Positions 1 through 5,170 are shown, numbered from the stretch's first letter. The stretch: 9,540 bases of DNA from Acinetobacter baumannii (GCF_009759685.1 NZ_CP046655.1:1-9540); one strand, 5' to 3'. Notes: generated by a model from the letters alone, not told the origin. Numbers and translations: made by a program.

Positions 1-21
1 GTCTATTGTACAACCTAGTTT
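1..21. promoter_or_regulatory. Probable repM control region with inverted half-iteron
   Basis: Bases 12-21 read AACCTAGTTT, the exact reverse complement of AAACTAGGTT inside each iteron. Rep_3 plasmids such as pSC101 and pPS10 commonly carry inverted iteron-like half-sites at the rep promoter, where Rep dimers repress transcription. Bases 1-11 (GTCTATTGTAC) match 9 of 11 positions of the operator unit GTCTATTAGAC found at 999-1009. Bases 6-13 form the palindrome TTGTACAA. No convincing -35/-10 pair was found, partly because the region crosses the window edge. Confidence 0.45.
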
Positions 22-43
22 AATTATAAATTTATTATTAGAA

Positions 44-979
44 ATGAGTGAATTAATCGTAAAGGATAATGCTCTAATTCAAGCAAGTTATACCTTAGAT
101 ACAGTTGAACAAAGACTGATCCTATTAGCCATTGCTGAAGCTCGAGAAACTGGACATGGGATAACTGAAAATAGTCTTTTAGAAGTACATGCAAGTAGTT
201 ATATAAATACTTTTAATGTCGAGAAACATACCGCTTATACCGTACTCAGAGAGGCATCTAAAAGCTTATTTGATCGCTATGTCACATACCATGACATTAA
301 TCCTAAGACAGGTAAGGATCGTAGCTTTCATTGTCGTTGGGTCGACAAAATTGGGTATGAATCTCAATCAGGAATTATTTTCCTACGATTCACCCAAGAT
401 ATCGTTCCACTCATAACTCGACTTGAAGAAAATTTCACTAAATATGAATTGCAGCAGGTTTCTAGGTTAAGTAGCTCATATGCTATTCGGCTATACGAGC
501 TATTAATTCAATGGAGATCTGCCGGAAAAACGCCACTTTTTGATCTATCTATCTTTAGACAACAACTTGGTGTCAAACCTCATCAATACAAAACAATGAG
601 TAACTTTAAAACATATGTTTTAGATTTTGCTCTTAAGCAGGTAAATGAGTTAACCGATATAACAGCTAAATATGAGCAACATAAAAAAGGGCGTTCTATT
701 TCAGGTTTTTCATTCACTTTCAAACAGAAAAAAATGAGTAATCTGCCAATAAAAAATAAGCGTGACCCAGACACTATAGATATTTTCTCAAAAATGACAG
801 ATGCTCAACGCCATCTGTTTTCCCACAAACTGTCAGAACTTCCTGAAATGGGAAAGTATTCTCATGGTACAGAAAGCTATCCGCAATTCGCTGTACGCAT
901 TGCAGAAATGCTTCAAAACCCAGAAAAGTTTAAAGAACTCTATCCTTATCTCCAAAAAGTAGGCTTCAAAGCTGCATAG
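44..979 (+). CDS. repM: Rep_3-family replication initiator (RepB/RepM-like)
   Basis: This is the 311-aa initiator that binds the iterons and opens the origin for theta replication. The N-terminal part (about residues 7-130, beginning KDNALIQASYTLDTVEQRL) and the middle part (about 130-230, with YELQQVSRLSSSYAIRLYELL) match the two winged-helix domains of the Rep_3 superfamily as I know it from Acinetobacter plasmids. The last ~80 residues are a variable tail. The length is normal for the family and the frame is intact. The ATG at 44 has only a weak ribosome site, but no better in-frame start precedes it in the window. Five iterons lie at the opposite end of the window, which places them directly upstream if the molecule is circular. 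An inverted half-iteron at 12-21 suggests autorepression. I am sure of the family; the symbol repM rather than repB is a naming choice. Confidence 0.93.
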   Translation: MSELIVKDNALIQASYTLDTVEQRLILLAIAEARETGHGITENSLLEVHASSYINTFNVEKHTAYTVLREASKSLFDRYVTYHDINPKTGKDRSFHCRWVDKIGYESQSGIIFLRFTQDIVPLITRLEENFTKYELQQVSRLSSSYAIRLYELLIQWRSAGKTPLFDLSIFRQQLGVKPHQYKTMSNFKTYVLDFALKQVNELTDITAKYEQHKKGRSISGFSFTFKQKKMSNLPIKNKRDPDTIDIFSKMTDAQRHLFSHKLSELPEMGKYSHGTESYPQFAVRIAEMLQNPEKFKELYPYLQKVGFKAA

Positions 980-988
980 AAGATAGAC

Positions 989-1017
989 TTGCTGATTTGT
1001 CTATTAGACAGTCTAAT
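989..1017 (+). promoter_or_regulatory. Promoter of the helix-turn-helix gene
   Basis: A candidate -35 TTGCTG (989-994) and -10 TCTAAT (1012-1017) are separated by 17 bp. The -10 matches TATAAT at 5 of 6 positions, while the -35 is weak. The tandem operator at 998-1022 covers the spacer and the -10, so a bound repressor would block polymerase. Confidence 0.45.
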
Positions 1018-1022
1018 AGACA
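998..1022. promoter_or_regulatory. Tandem palindromic operator, GTCTA-N-TAGAC twice
   Basis: The 25 bp form a perfect inverted repeat with 12-bp arms around A1010. Each arm core is itself a palindrome: GTCTA-T-TAGAC at 999-1009 and GTCTA-A-TAGAC at 1011-1021. The two units are offset by 12 bp, about one helical turn. It lies between repM and the helix-turn-helix gene, on that gene's likely promoter. The most likely binder is the product of the downstream gene, though RepM is an alternative. Confidence 0.7.
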
Positions 1023-1056
1023 CTAATTTTTTACAAGATTAGGCAGAGATTTACAC

Positions 1057-1575
1057 ATGAAAAGCCTTACAGTTCTTGAGCTTTCTAAGCTTTACAATAT
1101 TAATCGACAAACCATTTACAACAATATAAAGAAAGGTATTTTAAGTAAAAATTCTGACAATAAGATTGATCTTGCAGAAGCGATCCGGGTATTTGGTGAG
1201 CCAGTACAAAAACAGAGTGTAAAAGAAACTGTAAAAGTAGACAGTCCAACTTCGGCAGAAGTTTTACTCCTTAGACAGCAGATAGACCTACTAAAAAATC
1301 AGCTAGATGATGCAAAAAATAGAGAAAGCTTCTATCAAAATCAAATTGAAACTATGCAACGCCTATTGGAAGCTCCAAAAACCAATACAACACAATCTGA
1401 TGATCCTGGATCAACACAGGCAGAATCCACAGTAGAAGAAAAAGAGGACGTCATAGCTATGCCTCCTAAGGAGTCAGAGGTTATCGAGAATAAGCGTATT
1501 CCAGTCCCTGAACATATTGAGCCAGAACCAGAAAAAAGGGGCTTCTGGAGCCGTTTTTTCAAGCCCTATGGATGA
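1057..1575 (+). CDS. Plasmid replication-associated DNA-binding protein (helix-turn-helix plus coiled coil)
   Basis: This 172-aa protein is encoded just downstream of repM, the position of the 'RepA' or plasmid DNA-binding protein of many Acinetobacter plasmids. Residues 1-45 (LTVLELSKLYNINRQTIYNNIKKG) form a MerR/excisionase-like helix-turn-helix. Residues 68-105 are a predicted coiled coil, probably for dimerisation. Residues 106-158 are acidic, low-complexity and rich in E, P and T. The protein ends in an aromatic/basic tail, GFWSRFFKPYG. The ATG at 1057 follows AGGCAGAG. Role not proved: it may control plasmid copy number or its own promoter through the palindromes at 998-1022. A strong terminator follows at 1651-1685. 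It is not a second initiator, since it has no Rep domain. Confidence 0.8.
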   Translation: MKSLTVLELSKLYNINRQTIYNNIKKGILSKNSDNKIDLAEAIRVFGEPVQKQSVKETVKVDSPTSAEVLLLRQQIDLLKNQLDDAKNRESFYQNQIETMQRLLEAPKTNTTQSDDPGSTQAESTVEEKEDVIAMPPKESEVIENKRIPVPEHIEPEPEKRGFWSRFFKPYG

Positions 1576-1650
1576 TAGGACTATTTAATCAGACTAATCA
1601 AAACCGTGGAACAATGATCAATAATTGATCGTGAAACATAAAAAATCACT

Positions 1651-1685
1651 AAAACAGCCTGAGCGTGACTGCTTAGGCTGTTTTT
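1651..1685 (+). terminator. Rho-independent terminator after the replication genes
   Basis: A 14-bp stem (1651-1664 with 1671-1684, one G-T pair, core CAGCCTGAGC) closes a 6-nt loop and ends in a T run. The A run on the left arm means it could also work for leftward transcripts. It ends the replication backbone 41 bp before the first pdif site. Confidence 0.85.
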
Positions 1686-1725
1686 ACATCCATAAGACAT
1701 TGTTTTAAAATGCTTTTTACAAAGA

Positions 1726-1753
1726 ATTTCGTATAAGGTGTATTATGTTAATT
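1726..1753 (+). repeat. pdif site 1 (XerC-XerD orientation)
   Basis: XerC arm ATTTCGTATAA, central hexamer GGTGTA, XerD arm TTATGTTAATT, in the 11-6-11 layout of Acinetobacter plasmid dif sites. It marks the border between the replication backbone and the cassette region. Its hexamer is shared by the sites at 6124 and 6667. Confidence 0.88.
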
Positions 1754-1770
1754 TTAGGAAATCTTAAGCT

Positions 1771-1908
1771 TTAGCCAACATAATCTTCAGTTGATATTAC
1801 TTGAGCATATGCAAATTCAAAAGCGGCCATTAATGTTGCATGGACATGACCAGCAGGTACTTTAACGCCATTAAATTCCAAGTCAGCTCTGGCCCTAGAA
1901 TCATTTTT
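1771..1908 (-). pseudogene. 3' remnant of an unidentified minus-strand gene
   Basis: Reading the minus strand, 45 codons stay open from 1908 to a TAA at 1771-1773. They encode a well-formed C-terminus (LEFNGVKVPAGHVHATLMAAFE, then a short tail ending DYVG), shown here only in part. An in-frame TAA at 1909-1911 cuts the frame, and no ribosome site or longer frame lies upstream. The amino-acid composition looks protein-like, unlike random AT-rich sequence. The family is not recognised. It is probably the tail of a gene truncated when the cassette formed, beginning 17 bp inside the pdif site. Confidence 0.4.
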
Positions 1909-2023
1909 TTAACTTTTCATAATGAAGAATAAAAATAACTCAATGTTTACTTTAGGTTTTATACGCTTTTTCTTTTCAGGAGATAATGCTAGGATCAAAA
2001 TTGGCTAACATTAAATAATCATA

Positions 2024-2359
2024 ATGAATAATCTTCAAATAGTTATAGCACAAGCTCTACATTCATATGAATTTGAACATATGGAGCAATCAATAAGTAA
2101 ATCCATTAGCGACACTATATTGGAAATATTGGTCAATGATGGGCCTTTTGAAAAAATTGATTGTTATCTGTATTCAAAAAAAGATTCTAAAAAAATTCTA
2201 AAAAGCTCTATACACTATGTAATTGCTGTCTTAGAAAGGGCGAAGTATAGAGTACAGAGAGCTCAGCAAGATAATCTGAGTCCTTTGTATATCTGCTTAT
2301 ACGTGATTAAGAAAATTGAGGGCTTTATCGAATACTTAAATACTAAATTTCAACTGTGA
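2024..2359 (+). CDS. Hypothetical protein, 111 aa
   Basis: I do not recognise this protein. It is predicted mostly helical and soluble, with alternating charged and hydrophobic residues (ISKSISDTILEILVNDGPFEK, then a lysine-rich stretch KKDSKKILKSS at about residues 51-61). It has no signal peptide or membrane segment. The single cysteines are scattered. The ATG at 2024 has no clear Shine-Dalgarno sequence; the upstream AGGAG at 1978-1982 instead precedes a 10-codon mini-frame (1986-2018). It is the only intact gene of its pdif cassette, and the stop lies 8 bp before the site at 2368. Coding is supported by the frame length in AT-rich DNA and by this cassette placement. An accessory or regulatory role is possible but unsupported. 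Confidence 0.6.
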   Translation: MNNLQIVIAQALHSYEFEHMEQSISKSISDTILEILVNDGPFEKIDCYLYSKKDSKKILKSSIHYVIAVLERAKYRVQRAQQDNLSPLYICLYVIKKIEGFIEYLNTKFQL

Positions 2360-2367
2360 AAGCCTCC

Positions 2368-2395
2368 ATTTAACATAATGGAGCTTATGCGAAAT
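2368..2395 (-). repeat. pdif site 2 (XerD-XerC orientation on the plus strand)
   Basis: On the minus strand: XerC arm ATTTCGCATAA, hexamer GCTCCA, XerD arm TTATGTTAAAT. Both arms match the consensus I know for Acinetobacter pdif sites exactly. It closes cassette 1 and opens the toxin-antitoxin cassette. Confidence 0.92.
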
Positions 2396-2448
2396 GGATC
2401 TTTAAGATTACTTTAAGATCAGTAGCTTACATTGAGTCATACCCTCTG

Positions 2449-2491
2449 GAACGACCTCGTTCAACCGACTTAGAAACAAGTCGGTTTTTTT
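2449..2491 (+). terminator. Tandem hairpins ending in a rho-independent terminator
   Basis: A small hairpin (GAACG 2449-2453 with CGTTC 2458-2462) abuts a 9-bp stem (AACCGACTT 2463-2471 with AAGTCGGTT 2478-2486) followed by T's to 2491. No gene ends just upstream within the cassette; the nearest stop is at 2359, across the pdif site. It may end a small RNA or be the relic of a lost gene. Confidence 0.75.
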
Positions 2492-2803
2492 ATGCTCAAT
2501 TTTGATACTTCTTGCCAATAAAATTGTTTAAAAAATAATCAAAAATAGCAATTCCATAGAGTTTATAAGCTTTTTTACCCAAAAGAATCCACTATTTCTG
2601 TGGATAACCACTGGGATAAATTTTGATTATTTTTTGTACGTTTTGGCTTACAGCGTTTCACGAAATTGTCTGTATCTATCCCCCGATGAAGCTCTTATGA
2701 TCGATCTATATGGACAGGATGTTCAATGACTTAAAACAACAATAATAATCAGTCAGACACCATGACCATCAGGTAGTCAGCCCTACCTATGCGCTCCATA
2801 CTG
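2492..2803. other. Non-coding stretch between two terminators
   Basis: About 310 bp contain no credible reading frame on either strand. Visible structure: a 15-bp perfect inverted repeat (2530-2544 with 2621-2635), a DnaA-box match at 2599-2607, a small hairpin TCCAC/GTGGA (2588-2604), and AGGTAG/CTACCT (2771-2776 with 2783-2788). The 2640-2803 part is less AT-rich than its surroundings. It could encode a small RNA ending at the 2804 terminator, or be an accessory origin element. Confidence 0.4.
2530..2635. repeat. 15-bp inverted repeat flanking a DnaA box
   Basis: AAAAAATAATCAAAA at 2530-2544 is repeated exactly in inverse orientation at 2621-2635, with 76 bp between. The intervening DNA holds TGTGGATAA (2599-2607), the exact complement of the DnaA consensus TTATCCACA. 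Confidence 0.6.
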
Positions 2804-2833
2804 AAAAATCCCGACATGACGTCGGGATTTTTT
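2804..2833. terminator. Bidirectional rho-independent terminator
   Basis: A 12-bp perfect stem (2804-2815 with 2821-2832, core TCCCGAC) closes a 5-nt loop and has A and T runs on its two sides. It insulates the higBA promoter at 2842 from upstream transcription, or ends a transcript from 2492-2803. Confidence 0.85.
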
Positions 2834-2841
2834 ATTGCCAT

Positions 2842-2888
2842 TTGCAAAGTCATTCAATCAGATTTAATATATAGACTGTAATCTATAT
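2842..2888 (+). promoter_or_regulatory. higBA promoter with operator
   Basis: TTGCAA (2842-2847) and TAATAT (2865-2870) are 17 bp apart, which makes a good sigma-70 promoter. An inverted repeat ATATAGA/TCTATAT (2869-2875 with 2882-2888) overlaps the -10 and the expected start point. It is the likely binding site of HigA or the HigB-HigA complex for autorepression. Transcription would begin near 2877, about 24 nt before the ATG. Confidence 0.7.
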
Positions 2889-2900
2889 TGTGATTGTAAT

Positions 2901-3257
2901 ATGTGGACAGTCATTACAACGGATCTGTTTAATGAATGGCTTGAACAGCAAGATGAAGCAACACAAGAGAAAGTCTTAGCTGCATTGGTTGTTCTACAAC
3001 AGCAAGGGCCTAGTTTAGGTCGTCCTTTAGTAGATACCGTCTACGATTCTAAATTTACCAATATGAAGGAACTACGTGTTCAGCATCGTGGTAAACCGTT
3101 AAGGGCATTTTTTGCATTCGATCCCCTAAGACAAGCGATTGTGCTGTGTATTGGTGATAAGAGTAATAAAAAGCGTTTTTATACAGAGATGCTAGCAATT
3201 GCAGATGAGCAATACGCACTTCATCTCTCAACTTTAGGAGATCAATCTAATGGCTAA
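2901..3257 (+). CDS. higB: HigB-type mRNA interferase toxin (RelE superfamily)
   Basis: This 118-aa protein matches the Gp49/HigB branch of RelE-like toxins, which cut mRNA on the ribosome. It has the family layout: an N-terminal helical hairpin (residues 8-33, FNEWLEQQDEATQEKVLAAL), the GPSLGRPLVDTV loop (36-47), and the strand core KELRVQHRGKPLRAFFAFDP (56-75), which carries the basic residues expected for RNA binding. GDKSNKKRFY (85-94) follows, then a C-terminal helix. It closely resembles HigB2 of Acinetobacter plasmid p3ABAYE, as I recall it. The toxin gene comes first, as is usual for hig loci, and overlaps the antitoxin gene by 8 bp, indicating translational coupling. There is no strong Shine-Dalgarno sequence before the ATG, which would keep toxin output low. 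The frame is intact and probably active. Confidence 0.93.
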   Translation: MWTVITTDLFNEWLEQQDEATQEKVLAALVVLQQQGPSLGRPLVDTVYDSKFTNMKELRVQHRGKPLRAFFAFDPLRQAIVLCIGDKSNKKRFYTEMLAIADEQYALHLSTLGDQSNG

Positions 3258-3552
3258 GAGCTTACAAGAATTATTGGCTAGTCGCTCTCCAGAGAGTCAA
3301 GCTCGTATTCAAAAAATGGCTGATGAATTACTTTTAGAAAGTCAGCTTCACCTTATCCGAGAAGAGTTAGAAATTTCCCAGAAAGAACTAGCTGCAACCC
3401 TTGGAATTAAACAGCCGTCATTATCAGCAATCGAAAATCGTGGTCATGATCTTAAAATTTCAACGATGAAAAAGTATGTTGAAGCAATGGGTGGAAAACT
3501 TCGTATTGATGTAGAGCTTCCAACAGGAAAACACATAGGGTTCAATGTCTAA
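3250..3552 (+). CDS. higA: HigA-type antitoxin (XRE helix-turn-helix)
   Basis: This 100-aa antitoxin is partner to HigB. Residues 36-90 form an XRE/Cro helix-turn-helix (IREELEISQKELAATLGIKQ, then PSLSAIENRG), which should bind the inverted repeat at 2869-2888. The N-terminal helix (about 1-33) probably contacts and neutralises the toxin. A good AGGAG at 3236-3240 lies 9 nt before the ATG and inside higB, so antitoxin translation can exceed that of the toxin. The C-terminus (GGKLRIDVELPTGKHIGFNV) matches the short strand region typical of HigA2-like proteins. Its last 8 bp overlap a further small gene starting at 3545, which is unusual for this operon. Confidence 0.93.
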   Translation: MAKSLQELLASRSPESQARIQKMADELLLESQLHLIREELEISQKELAATLGIKQPSLSAIENRGHDLKISTMKKYVEAMGGKLRIDVELPTGKHIGFNV

Positions 3553-3754
3553 TAATAAACCTTTGAAAAATAGTACTAAATTACTTGTTAACTTAGACAA
3601 GTTTATATTTTTAGTCAATGCTGCCGATAGCCTAGAAGAAATTGAAATTATTAGAGATTTATGCTGTGAATATTTTTCACATTGTAAGAGGCCAAGCTAT
3701 TACATTGATATTTTTGACAATGCTTATTGGATAAAATATTACGAAATAGCTTAA
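3545..3754 (+). CDS. Third gene of the higBA operon, unknown 69-aa protein
   Basis: I do not recognise this small protein. It is predicted as two or three helices, with an acidic stretch SLEEIEIIRDLCCEYFSHCK (about residues 29-48) holding three cysteines, and an aromatic C-terminus (YYIDIFDNAYWIKYYEIA). It has no signal peptide; residues 13-25 are moderately hydrophobic but too short for a clear membrane span. The ATG at 3545 overlaps the end of higA by 8 bp, the same overlap as between higB and higA. An AGGG at about 3536-3540 is a possible ribosome site. The stop lies 8 bp before the pdif site. The overlap makes it very likely to be translated with higBA. A modulator of the toxin-antitoxin pair or an unrelated passenger are both possible. 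Confidence 0.65.
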   Translation: MSNNKPLKNSTKLLVNLDKFIFLVNAADSLEEIEIIRDLCCEYFSHCKRPSYYIDIFDNAYWIKYYEIA

Positions 3755-3762
3755 TCCTTCTA

Positions 3763-3790
3763 GATTCGCATAAGAGTTTCTATGTTAAAT
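3763..3790 (+). repeat. pdif site 3 (XerC-XerD orientation, slightly degenerate)
   Basis: XerC arm GATTCGCATAA, hexamer GAGTTT, XerD arm CTATGTTAAAT. Each arm differs from the usual consensus mainly at its first base. It separates the higBA cassette from the Sel1/SUKH cassette. Confidence 0.8.
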
Positions 3791-3804
3791 AGGACTAAAA
3801 ATAT

Positions 3805-3820
3805 ACTCTAATTTTAGAGT
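3805..3820. repeat. Palindrome ACTCTAA-TT-TTAGAGT
   Basis: A perfect inverted repeat with 7-bp arms and a 2-bp centre is followed by a T-rich stretch (to about 3828). It lies between the higBA operon and the Sel1 gene, 15 bp past pdif site 3. It could be a weak low-GC terminator or an operator upstream of a possible -10 TATGAT (3832-3837). No matching -35 is clear. Confidence 0.4.
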
Positions 3821-3880
3821 TTTCTTTTAGGTATGATGTAAAAACATACAAGCCTAAGAGTTTAATTTAAAGGTTAAGAA

Positions 3881-4447
3881 TTGAATAAATTAGTAAATAT
3901 TTTTATGGCTTTAGGAGTTTGCCTTTCAATGGAAACATTTGCAGAACCTGTTTTTTCTAATGATTTATTAGCGAAAGCAGAAAGTGGAGATACTTCTGCC
4001 CAGTTAGAATTAGCTGAGATTTATCTATATGGTCATGGTGTTGATTCAGATGAAAATCAAGCTGAAATTTGGGCTATTAAATCAGCTGAAAATGGAAATG
4101 TAGCAGCAATGTTTTGGTTAGCTGATGGATATGTTACCTATGCTAGATTAATAGAGGATGATGACAAAAACGATTCTTTAGAACATTTCCAAAAAGCTTT
4201 TAAGTGGTTTCAGAAAGCTTCAGAAAATGGTCATTCTGAATCAATGGTTGAGTTAGCTGACCTATATACTCGCGCAGATAGCGGAATAGAAGTTAATATT
4301 AAGAAAGCTTTAGAACTTCGTGAAAAGGCTGCAAAGTTAGGTAATAAGAAAGCAATGCGAAGTCTTTCCGTTATGTATCGTGATGGTATAGGCATTCCTA
4401 AAAATACTGATTTAGCTCAAAGTTGGTGGGATAAGTCTGAAAATTAA
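3881..4447 (+). CDS. Exported Sel1-repeat (TPR-like) protein
   Basis: The 188-aa protein starts with a signal peptide (about residues 1-21: basic start MNK, core LVNIFMALGVCLS, likely cleavage after ETFA), so it should act in the periplasm. The rest is Sel1-type helical repeats: AESGDTSAQLELAEIYLYGHG, AENGNVAAMFWLADGY, ASENGHSESMVELADLY, and AAKLGNKKAMRSLSVMYRDG with GIPKNTDLAQSWW. These repeats form a superhelix used for protein binding. The start is TTG at 3881, supported by AAAGG 7 nt upstream and by the signal peptide; the next ATG (3905) would remove its basic end. A SUKH gene follows after 38 bp, probably in the same operon. Periplasmic Sel1 proteins can act as immunity proteins against secreted effectors, but that role is only inferred here. 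Confidence 0.85.
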   Translation: MNKLVNIFMALGVCLSMETFAEPVFSNDLLAKAESGDTSAQLELAEIYLYGHGVDSDENQAEIWAIKSAENGNVAAMFWLADGYVTYARLIEDDDKNDSLEHFQKAFKWFQKASENGHSESMVELADLYTRADSGIEVNIKKALELREKAAKLGNKKAMRSLSVMYRDGIGIPKNTDLAQSWWDKSEN

Positions 4448-4485
4448 TTTTAGTAAAAGTTAAGGATTTTTTAAGAGTCTAATAA

Positions 4486-4998
4486 ATGAATAGTGTTCAT
4501 GAAATTATAGAAAAAATACATAATGAATGGGAGATTGAACCTAAGAAAGCTATTCAGAGAGGTATGGAATGTCCCTTTCCTTTGCAGTGTTCATTAAACC
4601 TAAAAAGCAAAATTTACCCACAAATACCCCAAGTACTTTTACCAAAAGTATTAGAGAATTTTTATACAGTATCTAATGGTGCAGATCTATTTAAAGATCA
4701 AGAATACGGACAATGGGGCTTAAAATTATATTCTATTGAGGAAGTAATTTTTGCTTCAAAAATTTATAAAAGTAATCGTAATAATGACGCTCTTCAAAGT
4801 GACTTAATTATTGGAGAATTCTATGGAGATTCAGACTTATTGTTAGTTCGATGTGATCCTAATAGTGATGATTACGGCTCTATTTTTGTTGTCTTACCTA
4901 TAGATCAAAGACAAGATTGGTACATTGTTGCTAATACTTTTCAAGAATTCATTAGTAAATTTTATGAAACTCAGGGTGATAAATTCTGGGAACCTTAA
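4486..4998 (+). CDS. SUKH (SMI1/KNR4) family protein, possible orphan immunity protein
   Basis: The 170-aa protein matches the SUKH superfamily. Features are the LPKVLENFYTVSNGADLF segment (about residues 52-69), a following Y/W-rich strand leading to LKLYSIEEV (79-87), the core LIIGEFYGDSDLLLVRCDPN (107-126), and the end IVANTFQEFISKFY (147-160). There is no signal peptide, so it is cytoplasmic. Bacterial SUKH proteins often neutralise polymorphic or contact-dependent nuclease toxins; others have no known partner. AAGAG at 4473-4477 gives a ribosome site 8 nt before the ATG. It follows the exported Sel1 gene by 38 bp. No toxin lies beside it, so if it is an immunity protein its cognate toxin is encoded elsewhere. 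The family call is good; the function is inferred. Confidence 0.8.
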   Translation: MNSVHEIIEKIHNEWEIEPKKAIQRGMECPFPLQCSLNLKSKIYPQIPQVLLPKVLENFYTVSNGADLFKDQEYGQWGLKLYSIEEVIFASKIYKSNRNNDALQSDLIIGEFYGDSDLLLVRCDPNSDDYGSIFVVLPIDQRQDWYIVANTFQEFISKFYETQGDKFWEP

Positions 4999-5083
4999 AA
5001 TTATATGGCCGATATAAGCTCTATTTAACTTATGTTCACCTAAAATTTATTTAATTATCACAAAAATAGTATCATTTTTTTGA

Positions 5084-5111
5084 ATTTCATATAACGCCCA
5101 TTATGTTAAAT
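5084..5111 (+). repeat. pdif site 4 (XerC-XerD orientation)
   Basis: XerC arm ATTTCATATAA, hexamer CGCCCA, XerD arm TTATGTTAAAT. The XerD arm is an exact consensus match and contains the ATG (5103) that creates a false longer start for the ohr frame. Confidence 0.87.
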
Positions 5112-5130
5112 AAAAAACAAAGGAAAATAA

Positions 5131-5170
5131 TTGACCTATATTTAATTGTGTGCAATTATATTTTACACAA
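5131..5170 (+). promoter_or_regulatory. ohr promoter and probable OhrR operator
   Basis: TTGACC (5131-5136) is a good -35. A -10 lies at 5154-5160 (AATTAT or ATTATA, 17-18 bp spacing). The perfect inverted repeat TAATTG/CAATTA (5143-5148 with 5153-5158) overlaps the -10 and resembles the AATTG-rich boxes bound by OhrR proteins. A second pair, TTGTGT (5146-5151) and ACACAA (5165-5170), overlaps it. OhrR bound here would repress both genes until oxidised by organic peroxide. Confidence 0.65.

Larger units (their letters stand above)
1726..2395. mobile_element. pdif cassette 1: gene fragment and 111-aa unknown
   Basis: About 0.67 kb is bounded by oppositely oriented pdif sites, the usual architecture of Xer-mobile modules in Acinetobacter plasmids. 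The 2024-2359 gene ends only 8 bp before the right-hand site. Confidence 0.6.
2368..3790. mobile_element. pdif cassette 2: non-coding segment and higBA operon
   Basis: Oppositely oriented pdif sites at 2368 and 3763 bound about 1.4 kb. It holds two terminators, a long inverted repeat with a DnaA box, and the three-gene higB-higA operon. Toxin-antitoxin modules are frequent pdif passengers. Confidence 0.65.
3763..5111. mobile_element. pdif cassette 3: Sel1-repeat and SUKH genes
   Basis: About 1.3 kb lies between two pdif sites that point the same way, unlike the alternating order of the other cassettes. Either a partner site has been lost or this segment joined by another route. Confidence 0.5.

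Noticed and set aside
216..416. Open frames inside repM, the helix-turn-helix gene, ohrR and mobA in other frames
   Set aside because: All lie within strongly supported genes, lack ribosome sites and have no recognisable protein features.
1986..2018. Ten-codon frame behind AGGAG, just upstream of the 111-aa gene
   Set aside because: It is too short, the Shine-Dalgarno spacing is only 3 nt, and it has no attenuator-like codons. It may be a relic.
5011..5051. Possible extra pdif site of opposite orientation (ATTTAACTTAT at 5023-5033)
   Set aside because: The XerD-like arm matches at 9 of 11 bases, but the paired XerC arm matches at only about 4 of 11 and the inner TAA/TTA pattern is missing.
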